Assembly (NCBI RefSeq): GCF_900187985.1
Contig: NZ_FZOA01000002.1
Coordinates: forward strand, 65,805-129,804
Reading direction: 5' to 3'
From: Methylobacillus rhizosphaerae
Lineage (GTDB): Bacteria; Pseudomonadota; Gammaproteobacteria; Burkholderiales; Methylophilaceae
Length of the DNA stretch: 64,000 nucleotides
A program made the position numbers and the translations under genes. The notes under the pieces were generated by a model. The model did no database searches. It saw only the letters and a program-made list of their open reading frames with translations, and was not told where the DNA came from. Below, piece after piece: positions 53,980 to 62,457 of the stretch (position 1 is its first letter; the number at the start of each line of letters is the position of its first letter).

Positions 53980-55881
53980 TTGATTCAGTTAAAAAACATT
54001 AAGTTATATCGTGGCGTGAAATGCCTGGTTGAAGAGGCAAGTTTCCAGCTCCACCCCGGTCATAAGGTCGGTCTCACAGGCGCCAACGGCGCCGGAAAAT
54101 CCAGCGTGTTTGCCATGTTGCGTGGTGAATTACACCCGGAATCCGGCGACCTGGACATCCCTCAGCACTGGAGTATTGCCCATGTCGCGCAGGAAACCCC
54201 GGCGCTGGCGGACGCCGCGATTGAATTCACCCTGGATGGTGATGCCGAGCTGCGTCAGATCGAGGCAGACTTACGCGCAGCGGAAGCGGCAGGTGAGGGC
54301 GAACGCGTCGGCGAACTCTATGCCAGGCTGGGGGAGATAGAAGGCTATTCCGCGCGCGCCAGGGCGGCAGAGCTGTTACATGGCCTGGGCTTCTCCAGCG
54401 CTGATCTTGCGCGGCCCGTGTCCGATTTCTCCGGTGGCTGGCGTGTGCGGCTTAACCTGGCGCAGGCATTGATGTGCCGTTCCGACTTGTTGCTGCTCGA
54501 TGAACCCACCAACCACCTCGATCTCGATGCGGTGATCTGGCTGGAAAACTGGCTCAAGGATTATCGTGGCACCTTGCTGCTGATATCGCACGACCGGGAT
54601 TTCCTCGACGCCATCGTCAACCATATTGCCCATATCGAGCAGCAGAGGCTGACTTTATATAAGGGCGGTTATTCGGATTTCGAGCGCCAGCGTGCCGAAC
54701 GCCTGGCGCAGCAGCAGGCGAACTATGAGCGCCAGCAGCGCGAAGTGGCGCACCTGCAGAAATACATCGACCGTTTCCGAGCCCAGGCTACCAAGGCCAG
54801 GCAGGCACAAAGCCGTATAAAGACGCTGGAACGCATGGAGCTTATCAACGCTGCGCATGTGGATAGTCCGTTCAGTTTCAGTTTCCGCGAGCCGCTGGCT
54901 GCGCCTGACCCATTGCTGGTGCTGGATGAAGCTGATGCTGGATATCAGGACACGATCATTTTGCAACGCATTATGCTGACTCTGCGCCCAGGCGAGCGCG
55001 TCGGCCTGCTCGGGCGCAACGGCGCGGGTAAATCCACCCTGATCAAGCTGCTGGCGGATACCATGCAGCCATTGCAGGGCAAGCGGGTGGAAGGCAAGGA
55101 TCTGCGCCTGGGCTACTTCGCCCAGCACCAGCTTGAGCAATTGCGCGCGGACGAATCGCCGTTGCAGCACATGTTGCGGCTCGACTCTGTCACGCGCGAG
55201 CAGGAGCACCGCAACTATCTTGGCGGATTCGATTTTCGTGGCGACATGGCGACCAGTGCTGTTGGCGCATTTTCCGGCGGCGAGAAGTCGCGCCTGGCAT
55301 TGGCCCTGTTGATCTGGCAGCGCCCGAACCTATTGCTGCTGGACGAGCCCACCAACCACCTCGACCTGGAAATGCGCCATGCCCTGACCATGGCCTTGCA
55401 GGATTATCAGGGCGGCATGGTGCTGGTCTCGCACGACCGTTCCCTGTTGCGTGCCACCTGTGACCGTTTCCTGCTGGTGACGGATGGCAAGGTACAAGAG
55501 TTCGACGGCGACCTTGAGGATTACCGCAACTGGCTCAACGAGCAGCGCCTGCGTGACAAGGCCGAGGAAGAAAAAAACAAGCCTGAAGCAACGCCCAATG
55601 CGCGAGCACAGAGCAAGGCAGAGCGCCATGCCCGCCTGCAGGAACGCAGGCCATTGCTCAAGGAGCTGGAACAACTGGAAAAGAAGATGGCCACCTGGCA
55701 GCCGGAGAAAGACCAGCTTGAACAAGCCCTGGCCGCACCCGAGCTATACCAGGAAACAGACAAGACCCGCCTGCAAACCCTGCAGAAACGCCAGGCCGAG
55801 CTGGAGCAACAATTGACGACAGCCGAGGAGCGTTGGCTAGCGTTGCACGAGCAGCTCGATGCCTTGCCTGAAATCAACTAA
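53980..55881 (+). CDS. yheS: ABC-F family ATPase YheS
   Basis: 633 residues from TTG 53980, beginning M-I-Q-L-K-N-I-K-L-Y-R-G as in YheS; no better ATG is in frame. Two ABC domains: Walker A G-A-N-G-A-G-K-S-S and G-R-N-G-A-G-K-S-T; signatures F-S-G-G-W-R-V-R-L and F-S-G-G-E-K-S-R-L; Walker B L-L-L-L-D-E-P-T-N-H-L-D-L twice. An inter-domain P-tRNA linker (Y-I-D-R-F-R-A-Q-A-T-K-A-R-Q-A-Q-S-R) is between them, and a C-terminal coiled coil (~520-630). ABC-F proteins act on ribosomes stalled at difficult nascent chains. There are no transmembrane segments, so it is not a transporter. Confidence 0.94.
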   Translation: MIQLKNIKLYRGVKCLVEEASFQLHPGHKVGLTGANGAGKSSVFAMLRGELHPESGDLDIPQHWSIAHVAQETPALADAAIEFTLDGDAELRQIEADLRAAEAAGEGERVGELYARLGEIEGYSARARAAELLHGLGFSSADLARPVSDFSGGWRVRLNLAQALMCRSDLLLLDEPTNHLDLDAVIWLENWLKDYRGTLLLISHDRDFLDAIVNHIAHIEQQRLTLYKGGYSDFERQRAERLAQQQANYERQQREVAHLQKYIDRFRAQATKARQAQSRIKTLERMELINAAHVDSPFSFSFREPLAAPDPLLVLDEADAGYQDTIILQRIMLTLRPGERVGLLGRNGAGKSTLIKLLADTMQPLQGKRVEGKDLRLGYFAQHQLEQLRADESPLQHMLRLDSVTREQEHRNYLGGFDFRGDMATSAVGAFSGGEKSRLALALLIWQRPNLLLLDEPTNHLDLEMRHALTMALQDYQGGMVLVSHDRSLLRATCDRFLLVTDGKVQEFDGDLEDYRNWLNEQRLRDKAEEEKNKPEATPNARAQSKAERHARLQERRPLLKELEQLEKKMATWQPEKDQLEQALAAPELYQETDKTRLQTLQKRQAELEQQLTTAEERWLALHEQLDALPEIN

Positions 55882-55915
55882 ATATCGTCATCAAGCGCAT
55901 GACTGAAGGAAAACC

Positions 55916-56482
55916 ATGGAAACCAGCTACTCCCAAAGACTCATCCTGACCTACGCCCTCTGCCTCAATGAAGCACGCACTGATGCCAGCGAGCCGCCCA
56001 GTACCAACCTCGAGGATTATGACGCACTGGAGGCCGCAACTTATCTGGCCTGCTACATCACCTTCCGCGCCATTAAAGATACTGGTCGCTCTCCTGCGGA
56101 TGAACGCGTCGAAAATTTCGACATGCTCGCGGTCTATCAGGCCTATGCCATGCTGGCCTATACCTACCTGACCCTGCCGTTGGGCGAGGAAGGCATTGAG
56201 CCGGATTATCAAGCTGCCGCCGTCACCATCGCCCGCTCCCTATTTGCAGAACTGGAAAACGAGGAACTGGCCGAAATCATCGAATCCGGTAATCACAAAT
56301 ACCAGCTGATCGGCGATGCCGAAGTCGAGCACTGGATGAACTACCGCCAGGACATCGAAAAAGTGCTCATGGCCTTCGTGATTGCCGCAACGGATGAAGA
56401 AGCGCCATTTGATAAGGAAGAACTAGTGCCTATGCTGGGGGCGTTGTTGAGTATGTTGTGTGAAGCGTTTGCGAGTGAGTAA
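55916..56482 (+). CDS. Unrecognised acidic all-helical protein
   Basis: 188 residues, preceded by a good AAGGAAAACC ribosome site and 34 bases after yheS, so probably in the same transcript. It is strongly acidic and predicted to be alpha-helical. Notable are repeated Y/L-A-C/M-L-A patterns (Y-L-A-C-Y-I-T-F-R, Y-A-M-L-A-Y-T-Y-L) and a near-symmetric arrangement of two such helices. No signal peptide, cysteines pairs or catalytic motif are seen. I do not recognise a family; a cytoplasmic role linked to YheS or translation is a guess from position only. Confidence 0.75.
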   Translation: METSYSQRLILTYALCLNEARTDASEPPSTNLEDYDALEAATYLACYITFRAIKDTGRSPADERVENFDMLAVYQAYAMLAYTYLTLPLGEEGIEPDYQAAAVTIARSLFAELENEELAEIIESGNHKYQLIGDAEVEHWMNYRQDIEKVLMAFVIAATDEEAPFDKEELVPMLGALLSMLCEAFASE

Positions 56483-56636
56483 GGGCAGTTCTGCTTTGAT
56501 GAATGGTGAGATGCTAACTGATTGAAACGGGTGGGTTATTCACCATCCGGAGAATTCTAGGCATGCTGGGCATATGGCAAGCCGGTATATCATTGCCGAT
56601 TGTCTGTGTCATCCCGGCCTGCATTCAGCTTGGGGT

Positions 56637-57032
56637 TCAAGCGTCAGTAAAATCGCCATCCACATAAAACCATCTGCCATTTTCCTGTACAAAGCGGCTG
56701 GTTTCATGCAGTTTCTCCGCCTTGCCGTTGACCTTGTAGCGGGCAATGAATTCGACGATAGCTTGTTCTGGTGTGACGTTTTCGGTGCGCAGGATACGCA
56801 GGCCCAGCCATTTAACAGGTGGCTCTGTGGCCAGTCCCAGTATGCCGGGGCGGGTAGAGGAATGCCAGCTTGTCAGCAGGTAGTCCTTCAGTCCCAGTGC
56901 ATAAGCCGCGTAGCGTGAGCGCATGAGCGCTTCAGCCGTGGGCGCAGATGTTCCCTGATGCCAGCGCGCGCAACATTGTGCATAGTCAGAGCCGCTCTGG
57001 CATGGGCAGGGAGTGGGATGCGTTGCCACCAT
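56637..57032 (-). CDS. ychJ: YchJ/UPF0225-type protein with SEC-C-like zinc motif
   Basis: 131 residues. N-terminal C-P-C-Q-S-G-S-D-Y-A-Q-C-C (9-21) is the SEC-C-type metal site. The following A-L-M-R-S-R-Y-A-A-Y-A-L-G (~36-48) and the C-terminal F-x-x-x-N-G-R-W-F-Y-V-D-G form the NTF2-like body of YchJ. Function is not established. The start codon lies 6 bases after the prfC stop, so it is co-transcribed with prfC. Its stop lies within a fragment of the GTCATCCCGG repeat (56608-56639). Confidence 0.88.
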   Translation of the reverse strand: MVATHPTPCPCQSGSDYAQCCARWHQGTSAPTAEALMRSRYAAYALGLKDYLLTSWHSSTRPGILGLATEPPVKWLGLRILRTENVTPEQAIVEFIARYKVNGKAEKLHETSRFVQENGRWFYVDGDFTDA

Positions 57033-57038
57033 CTCCGG

Positions 57039-58613
57039 TCAGAAAATCTCGCGGGTTTCGAGGAACTCGATGTCTGGATAGCGTTCCTGTGCCATTTGCA
57101 GATTGACACGGTTGGGAGCGAGATAGACGTATTCCTCGTTGCCATCCAGGGCGACGTTGAAGCCGTACTTGTCGGCAATTGCCTTGAGGTCTGAATCCGA
57201 CCCGCGCAGCCAGCGTGCAGTGGCGCAATCGTAGCTTTCGAATGCGACATCCACGCCATATTCATGTTCCAGGCGGTGCGCCACAACGTCGAACTGCAAC
57301 AGGCCGATGCCACCGAGGATCAAGTCATTGGAAAGCAAGGGGCGGAACAGCTGCGAAGCGCCTTCCTCGGCCAGCTGCTTGAGGCCGATCTGCAATTGTT
57401 TCATTTTCATCGGGTTCTTGATGCGCGCGCGGCGGAAGTATTCCGGCGCGAACGATGGGATGCCGATGAACTTGAGGTTCTCGCCCTCGGTGAAGGTATC
57501 GCCGAGCTTGACCGTGCCGTGATTGGGGATGCCGATGATGTCACCGGAATAGGCTTCGTCCATGGTGGTGCGGTCCTGCGCCATGAAGGTGATGGCGTTG
57601 TTCACCGATAAGGTCTTGCCACTGGCGACTTGCTTGATTTTCATGCCGCGTTCAAAGCGACCGGAACAGATGCGCAGGAAGGCGATACGGTCGCGATGCT
57701 TGGGGTCCATATTGGCCTGGATCTTGAACACGAAACCGGAGAATTTTTCTTCCATTGGTGAAACGCTTCGAGTGGATGTATTGCGTGCCAATGGCGCGGG
57801 AGACAGGTCCAGCACGGCATCCAGCAGTGATTGCACACCGAAGTTGTTGATGGCGGAACCGAAAAACACTGGGGTTTGCTTGCCATCGAGATAAGCCTGT
57901 TTATCGAACGTATTGGAAGCGCCGCGTACCAGTTCCACATCCAGGCGTAAGTCATCGGCCTGGGAGCCTATCAGTTCGTCCAGGCGTGGGTTGTTCAGAC
58001 CTTCGATGATTTCCGCCGTGCCTTTTTCTGCATGTGGGTCAAAAAATGCGATGGTATCGTTATAGAGGTGGTAAACGCCACGGAAGCTCTTGCCCATGCC
58101 GATAGGCCAGGTGACAGGCGCGCATTGCATGCCCAGTGTGGATTCAATTTCATCCAACAGTTCAATGGGCGCGCGCGATTCACGATCCAGCTTGTTGATG
58201 AAGGTAATGATGGGGGTATCACGCATGCGGCAGACATTGAGCAGCTTGATCGTCTGTGCTTCCACCCCATTGACCGAGTCGATCACCATCACGGCAGAGT
58301 CCACTGCGGTCAGGGTGCGGTAGGTATCTTCAGAGAAGTCATCGTGGCCTGGGGTATCCAGCAGGTTGACCATATGCTCACGATAGGGAAACTGCATGAC
58401 GGAAGAGGTCACGGAGATACCGCGCTGCTTTTCCAGCTCCATCCAGTCGGATGTGGCATGGCGAGCTGCCTTGCGGCCACGGACTTCACCAGCAACCTGG
58501 ATGGCACCGCCGAACCAGAGCAGCTTTTCGGTCAGGGTGGTTTTACCTGCATCGGGGTGGGAAATAATCGCAAACGTACGGCGGCGCTGGATTTCTGAAC
58601 TGAAACTGGACAT
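57039..58613 (-). CDS. prfC: Peptide chain release factor 3
   Basis: 524 residues. GTPase motifs G1 (P-D-A-G-K-T-T-L), G2 region ([10 protein letters not shown]), G3 (D-T-P-G-H-D-D-F), G4 (N-K-L-D), then domains II and III with G-R-F-E-R-G-M-K-I and [11 protein letters not shown]. It recycles RF1/RF2 after peptide release. Ends with ychJ downstream. Confidence 0.97.
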   Translation of the reverse strand: MSSFSSEIQRRRTFAIISHPDAGKTTLTEKLLWFGGAIQVAGEVRGRKAARHATSDWMELEKQRGISVTSSVMQFPYREHMVNLLDTPGHDDFSEDTYRTLTAVDSAVMVIDSVNGVEAQTIKLLNVCRMRDTPIITFINKLDRESRAPIELLDEIESTLGMQCAPVTWPIGMGKSFRGVYHLYNDTIAFFDPHAEKGTAEIIEGLNNPRLDELIGSQADDLRLDVELVRGASNTFDKQAYLDGKQTPVFFGSAINNFGVQSLLDAVLDLSPAPLARNTSTRSVSPMEEKFSGFVFKIQANMDPKHRDRIAFLRICSGRFERGMKIKQVASGKTLSVNNAITFMAQDRTTMDEAYSGDIIGIPNHGTVKLGDTFTEGENLKFIGIPSFAPEYFRRARIKNPMKMKQLQIGLKQLAEEGASQLFRPLLSNDLILGGIGLLQFDVVAHRLEHEYGVDVAFESYDCATARWLRGSDSDLKAIADKYGFNVALDGNEEYVYLAPNRVNLQMAQERYPDIEFLETREIF

Positions 58614-58784
58614 AACGGAATAGGGGATACGGGCAAAAGCGCTATTTTACCTGCTTTGTGTCCCGATTCCGCTGTGATTTATGCGTAATACTACATTTTT
58701 TATGGCAAATGGCCTGCCAGGGTATGTTGGCTCCAGCGCATGATCAGGTATCCGGGCGGATTTCCTGTGGCAGGGCCAGGCCAT

Positions 58785-59483
58785 TCAACCATGAGGCAAA
58801 GCCTCAATGCCCAGGCTACGGTTGGCAGGTACTGCGGTATCCAGCATGCCGGGTTTGGGCAGGTCCAGCGTTTGCATGATAGTGATGAATGCTGCGCGCG
58901 AGATGCCGGCCAGGCGTGGGTTGATGGCTTTTTCCTGCCCGATGCAGCTGACACGATAGCCCTTGTAATCGTGGCCGGGATAAACCAGGGTCTCATCCGG
59001 CAGGGTAAACAGCTTCTGCGTGATGCTGTCATAGAGAGTGCCTGCATCCCCGCTTTGAAAGTCTGTGCGGCCACATCCGTTGATCAGTAATGAATCACCG
59101 GTAAACACCTTGTCCTCCAGCAGGTAACTGACACTGCCCGCCGTATGTCCGGGTGTTGCCAGTACCTGGATGAAGTAGGGTCCCAGGCTGAGCTGGTCGC
59201 CATGTTGCAGCTGCAGGTCTGCGGCCAGCGCATCGCAGCGGCTGCCTATCCCTGTCAGTGTGTTGGTCTTCTCCCGCAACAAGCCGCTGGCCGTGATGTG
59301 GTCGGCATGCACATGGGTTTCCAGGGAGTATTTCAATACCAGATTATATTGTTCCAGCAATTGCAGGTAATGCTGCAGACCTGAGTTGACCGGATCGATC
59401 AGCAAGGCTTCGTGGCTTTCCGGATCAGCGATGAGATAAGTCAGGGTGCAAGAAGCTTCATCAAATAATTGCCTGAATATCAT
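58785..59483 (-). CDS. ETHE1-like persulfide dioxygenase (metallo-beta-lactamase fold)
   Basis: 232 residues. Iron ligands H57, H113 and D130 with H59, D61, H62 from T-H-V-H-A-D-H; P-G-H-T-A-G-S, F-T-G-D-S-L, G-C-G-R-T-D-F-Q-S-G-D (the ETHE1-typical substrate arginine), and Y-P-G-H-D-Y-K-G-Y near the C-terminus. These set it within mononuclear-iron sulfur dioxygenases that oxidise glutathione persulfide to sulfite. No rhodanese domain is fused to it. The DUF442-type gene at 62032 belongs to a family frequently found with ETHE1 enzymes. Confidence 0.9.
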   Translation of the reverse strand: MIFRQLFDEASCTLTYLIADPESHEALLIDPVNSGLQHYLQLLEQYNLVLKYSLETHVHADHITASGLLREKTNTLTGIGSRCDALAADLQLQHGDQLSLGPYFIQVLATPGHTAGSVSYLLEDKVFTGDSLLINGCGRTDFQSGDAGTLYDSITQKLFTLPDETLVYPGHDYKGYRVSCIGQEKAINPRLAGISRAAFITIMQTLDLPKPGMLDTAVPANRSLGIEALPHG

Positions 59484-59790
59484 GAGTGTCCTTTCCCTTT
59501 TTTCTTTGTTTCATGACATGGGACTTCAATCAAGTGACCATCTTCGCAGCAGGGATGTTCCCCGGAAGTGTGTGGTCGTGTCCAGGGGATAATGTCGCGC
59601 TACAGCTGTCTTTCAGGAAACTCGATGCCATGGTTGAGCAGGAAGATTCCAATTGAGGATGTTGCATCATTTTGAATTTAAAGACCAATTTTACCTGGGT
59701 GGCCGGGAAAATATGTTATGGTAAAAAAGTCATCATTCATTTCACTATCGAGGTGAACCCCAAAATTATCCCATTAGCGTTAGGATTTTT
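59484..59790 (+). promoter_or_regulatory. Divergent regulatory gap upstream of the mannitol gene
   Basis: 307 bases between the dioxygenase (minus) and mtlD (plus). A weak plus-strand promoter can be proposed at TTTACC (59691-59696) and TATGTT (59713-59718), 16 bases apart. TTAGGA 7-8 bases before the mtlD ATG is a usable ribosome site. No repeat, gene or riboswitch was recognised in the remainder. Confidence 0.35.
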
Positions 59791-61977
59791 ATGATTTTCA
59801 AGGAAAGACTCATCCATGCCGCCATATTCGATATGGATGGCACCATGTTCGATACCGAACGCCTCAGATTCACCACCATCAAACAAGCCTCTGCTGAATT
59901 GTTCGGCGAAAGCATCAGCGATGAAATCCTGATGGGCTCCCTAGGCCTGAGTGCCAAAAAAGCTGAAGAACTGGCCAAGAGCCGTTATGGCAATGATTAT
60001 CCCTATGCTGCTATCCGCGCCCGTGCTGATGAGCTGGAGCTGGCACATGTGCGCAAGCATGGTGTTCCTGTCAAACCCGGACTGTATGAAGTCCTGGAGC
60101 GCCTCAAGCGCAATGGCCTGCTGATGGCCGTGGCCACATCCAGCCGTCGGGTGATTGCTGAAGAGTACCTGATCAATGCGAATGTCATGAAGTATTTTGA
60201 TATCACGGTATGTGGTGATGAGGTCAAGCAGGGCAAGCCACATCCGGAGATTTTCAGGACAGCCGCAGCTGAACTCAACTGCCTGCCTGAACACTGCCTG
60301 ATGTTCGAGGATTCTGAGAACGGTCTGCTGTCCGCTTCGCGCGCGGGAGGGCTGCCTATCCTGGTCAGGGATATCAAGGAGCCGCGTCCGGAAATTAAGG
60401 CGCTGGCGTACCAGGCGTATGACAGCATGCCGGATTTTCTCGGGGAACTGGTCAAGTTCACTCCGGACCTGCCCAAACCGAAATTAACCGACGCCTTCCC
60501 GCAAACCATCAATAACGTGCGTGCCGGCATTCATGGTTTTGGCGCCATGGGAGGTGGGTATCTTGCCCAGATATTCTCGCATTGGGATGGTTATACGCGG
60601 CCTTACGAAATCATAGGCGCGAGCAACAATGCCACTTTGCGTAGCCTGGTTAATGCTTTTGGTAAATATGACGTGCATTATGGCAACGTGGCTTTCCACC
60701 AGACCATAGACCGCATCCGGCTGATTGATATGGCAGATGAAGCGGCGGTGTGCGATATGTACGTGATCTCGGAGATCATTGGTCTGTGCCTGCCTGAATC
60801 AGCGATCAAGCAGCAGGCTGGCATGATCGCCAAGGGTTTGATGGCGCGTTTCCAGAATGGCGCCAGGCCACTGGAGGTGCTGGTCATCTTGAATAAAGTC
60901 GGTGGTGCTGCCTTTGTCCGGCGCCAGGTGAAGGAAGCCATGCTGCGCATGCTGGATGCCCAGCAGGTCGAGCAGATCATGGCGATGGCGTGCTTCACTG
61001 AAACCGTAGTGAATCGCATGGTGTCAAAAATATCGAAAGAAATTCTGCTGAAACAGGTCAGGATTAATTTCGCTAGCTTTGAAAAGCAGACCCACAACAA
61101 ATTGCTGGCACCCATGGGTAATGTGGCGCCCCTGCATCAGGAGGCAGCGCTGCTGGCAGAACCCGGGCTCAACAGGATTGTCGGTCAGTTACGTCATGCC
61201 TCCCAGTTGAATCGTGCGCTGGATCAGTTGAGTGTCACATTGTTCGAAAGCGGCCCGGACATGGTGCTGTATGCGCGTAAGGGTGGGAAAATCCTTGAGC
61301 GACTGCGGCAGATCCAGCCGGTCGATAATATTGCCGAGATTCAGGCCATCAAGAACCGGCTCCTGAATGGCACACATGCCATTATCGCCTGGTACGCCAG
61401 TCTGCTTGGTTATCAGACGATTGGGCAGGGTATGGGGGATGAACGGGTGGTGATGCTGGTCAAGCGGCTGATCAACCAAGAAATCAAGCCCGCCATGCTG
61501 CAGGAGAATCCTGCGCTTGCCGAGTATATTAATGCATCATTCGTGAACAGTTTCATTGCCCGTTGCAAGGCATCATTTCGGGATCCATGCCGGCGCATAG
61601 GGCGCGATCCATTGCGTAAATTGCAGCGCAAGGAACGTATCATGGGAAGCATAGAGCTGGCGGCTCGGCATGGTATTACCACACCCATGCTGGAGTTCGG
61701 CGCAGCGCTGGGGATACTGTATGCCTTGCGCATGGTGACGCCAGAGGACAAGGAATGTCAGCGCATCAAGGCCTTGTTTGAAACCAGTGAATCCGTAGCC
61801 GATGTGCTGGCCTTTGATGGCGATTATCATGGAAAACCTTATCAGGGATTGAATAGGGAGGCAGATGCCGCCTTGATCGAGCGTATTGCCGAGCATTTGC
61901 GCCAGCTGGTCAATCCTGTATCTGCACACTGGCAATGGCCGCTGAACTACAATGATGCAGAGGAGATGGCTTCCTGA
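59791..61977 (+). CDS. mtlD: Bifunctional mannitol-1-phosphate dehydrogenase/phosphatase (MtlD fusion)
   Basis: 728 residues. Residues 1-220 are a HAD phosphatase of the beta-phosphoglucomutase type: nucleophile Asp14 and Asp16 (F-D-M-D-G-T-M-F-D), A-T-S-S, K-P-H-P-E and E-D-S-E-N-G-L. Residues ~240-728 are a polyol dehydrogenase: dinucleotide motif G-F-G-A-M-G-G-G (~249-256) and the catalytic K-N-R-L-L-N-G-T-H with Lys521, Asn526, His529. This architecture is that of Acinetobacter baylyi MtlD, which reduces fructose-6-phosphate to mannitol-1-phosphate and dephosphorylates it to mannitol, an osmoprotectant. In a ribulose-monophosphate methylotroph, fructose-6-phosphate is a central intermediate. 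No mannitol PTS genes are nearby, which favours synthesis over uptake. Confidence 0.9.
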   Translation: MIFKERLIHAAIFDMDGTMFDTERLRFTTIKQASAELFGESISDEILMGSLGLSAKKAEELAKSRYGNDYPYAAIRARADELELAHVRKHGVPVKPGLYEVLERLKRNGLLMAVATSSRRVIAEEYLINANVMKYFDITVCGDEVKQGKPHPEIFRTAAAELNCLPEHCLMFEDSENGLLSASRAGGLPILVRDIKEPRPEIKALAYQAYDSMPDFLGELVKFTPDLPKPKLTDAFPQTINNVRAGIHGFGAMGGGYLAQIFSHWDGYTRPYEIIGASNNATLRSLVNAFGKYDVHYGNVAFHQTIDRIRLIDMADEAAVCDMYVISEIIGLCLPESAIKQQAGMIAKGLMARFQNGARPLEVLVILNKVGGAAFVRRQVKEAMLRMLDAQQVEQIMAMACFTETVVNRMVSKISKEILLKQVRINFASFEKQTHNKLLAPMGNVAPLHQEAALLAEPGLNRIVGQLRHASQLNRALDQLSVTLFESGPDMVLYARKGGKILERLRQIQPVDNIAEIQAIKNRLLNGTHAIIAWYASLLGYQTIGQGMGDERVVMLVKRLINQEIKPAMLQENPALAEYINASFVNSFIARCKASFRDPCRRIGRDPLRKLQRKERIMGSIELAARHGITTPMLEFGAALGILYALRMVTPEDKECQRIKALFETSESVADVLAFDGDYHGKPYQGLNREADAALIERIAEHLRQLVNPVSAHWQWPLNYNDAEEMAS

Positions 61978-62031
61978 TATGCCGGAATACATGGGCTGGC
62001 ATGGTATATTGGCACTCTTGAAGGAGAAAAC

Positions 62032-62382
62032 ATGACGATCAGTATCAAGACCATCAGCGATCAGTTCAGCAGCTGTCCGCAATTGACTGTAGAGCAAGTG
62101 CCCGAGGCAGCGGCTGCCGGGTTCAGGACTATCATCAATAACCGGCCTGACGGTGAAGGCGGCGCTGAGCAGCCGTCCAGTGAGACGCTGCGCCAGGCGG
62201 CCGAAGCCAATGGCCTGCAATATGTGCATATTCCTGTGGTTCCCGGTCAGCTGACCCAGGCACAGGTCGATGAGCTGGCAGCTCTGCTGCCTGGGCTACC
62301 GACACCTATCCTGGGATTCTGCAAGGGAGGCATGCGTGCCACCAATATCTACCAGCATGCATTGGCAAAAATCGAGCAGTAA
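62032..62382 (+). CDS. DUF442/TIGR01244-type phosphatase or sulfurtransferase
   Basis: 116 residues. The family is recognised by D-Q-F-S-x-C-P-Q-L, F-R-T-I-I-N-N-R-P-D-G-E (~31-42), Y-V-H-I-P-V and the active loop G-F-C-K-G-G-M-R-A with Cys97 and Arg102. The six-residue C-x4-R loop resembles rhodaneses. Members occur as independent proteins or fused to metallo-beta-lactamase enzymes in sulfur metabolism. It lies 54 bases after mtlD with its own ribosome site (AAGGAGAAAAC). Confidence 0.88.
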   Translation: MTISIKTISDQFSSCPQLTVEQVPEAAAAGFRTIINNRPDGEGGAEQPSSETLRQAAEANGLQYVHIPVVPGQLTQAQVDELAALLPGLPTPILGFCKGGMRATNIYQHALAKIEQ

Positions 62383-62402
62383 TGGCTTGATGCAGAGAAA
62401 AG

Positions 62403-62429
62403 AAAACGGCACCCAGGGGTGCCGTTTTT
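62403..62429. terminator. Bidirectional intrinsic terminator between DUF442 gene and acs
   Basis: AAAACGGCACCC-AGG-GGTGCCGTTTTT: a perfect 9-11 bp stem with a 3-base loop flanked by A-run and T-run. It serves the plus-strand gene ending at 62382 and the minus-strand acs ending at 62458, which converge. Confidence 0.93.
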
Positions 62430-62457
62430 ATGCTTCCGGATATCGGACAGCGGACGA

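Noticed and set aside
53980-55881. ABC transporter ATPase for drug export
   Set aside because: Two ABC domains in one chain with the ABC-F linker and no membrane partner or helices; assigned to YheS.
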